Assembly (NCBI RefSeq): GCF_001180325.1
Contig: NZ_CVSZ01000079.1
Span: 26,598 to 90,597 of the forward strand
Direction: 5' to 3'
Length of the DNA: 64,000 nt
From: Prochlorococcus marinus
GTDB lineage: Bacteria > Cyanobacteriota > Cyanobacteriia > PCC-6307 > Cyanobiaceae
The position numbers were made by a program, and so were the translations under genes. Of this stretch, positions 63,912 to 64,000 are shown piece by piece. The notes below the pieces were generated by a model. That model was not told the DNA's origin. It saw only the letters and a program-made list of their open reading frames with translations, and searched no databases. Position 1 is the first letter of the stretch, and each line of letters starts with the position of its first letter.

Positions 63912-64000
63912 TTTTTTATACTAGCTTTTAATTTTTAAATGTAAATTGCTATTAATTAATTATGTATTTTAATATTTTTTGGAATATTTAAAATTCTTTT

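Noticed and set aside
1..64000. tRNA, rRNA, CRISPR, insertion sequence or prophage
   Set aside because: Read through intergenic regions on both strands and found no cloverleaf-like, repeat-spacer, transposase or phage-protein signals; a covariance-model scan would be needed to exclude a small RNA such as Yfr family members.

Overview
The window reads as a piece of a streamlined marine picocyanobacterial chromosome, almost certainly a high-light Prochlorococcus. The evidence is the strongly AT-rich sequence, short intergenic gaps, many overlapping genes, chlorophyll (chlP, hemA) and cytochrome c (ccsA) biogenesis genes, Calvin-cycle enzymes (glpX, fba, rpe, prkB), cyanobacterial families of unknown function (DUF309, DUF3685/Ycf55, DUF3727, DUF1830) and a complete urea uptake and urease locus. 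I see no rRNA, tRNA, insertion sequence, prophage or CRISPR array. The strain call is inference from family knowledge, not from a search.

Layout. 1-19.8 kb: core metabolism, mainly rightward: chlP (cut by the left edge), a VanY-like peptidase, typA, lptB, ccsA, rpe, glpX-hemA, glgC, gnd-pgl, a CIA30 protein, ilvD, a UPRT-like protein, a pentapeptide protein, a CobW GTPase, a DnaJ-zinc-finger miniprotein and purS-purQ. 19.8-34.5 kb: almost all leftward: fba, an oxidoreductase, accD, prkB, leuB, lpxD, proB and a run of cyanobacterial hypotheticals up to ruvX, a CofE-like protein, a Ycf55-like protein and hisA. 34.5-38.4 kb: an epimerase, pgsA, a PPC-glutaredoxin fusion, an atypical SDR and nth.

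38.4-43.7 kb looks like an iron- and stress-related accessory block: an FbpC/PotA-type ABC ATPase, a Lys/Cys-rich miniprotein, ferritin, a cysteine-rich Crp-family regulator, a zinc-ribbon membrane miniprotein, and a Rieske oxygenase / mini-membrane-protein / ABC ATPase operon. Three Fur-box-like sequences lie in two of its intergenic regions. 43.8-47.8 kb is an island of small, mostly unrecognised genes, several of them missed by ordinary ORF length cut-offs. One is a ribbon-helix-helix-like regulator flanked by repeated AGTGYTG half-sites.

47.8-58.1 kb is the nitrogen block: urtABCDE (ABC urea importer) and ureEFG run leftward, ureD-ureABC rightward. An NtcA-type promoter precedes urtA and a strong hairpin lies between urtA and urtB, so the binding protein is probably made in excess of the membrane and ATPase subunits. 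58.1-62.9 kb holds a glucosylglycerate module (gpgS, a GH13 phosphorylase, an MpgP-type phosphatase, glycerate kinase), which would make and recycle a nitrogen-free compatible solute. The right end has a DUF1830 protein, two single-span miniproteins and a small secreted protein.
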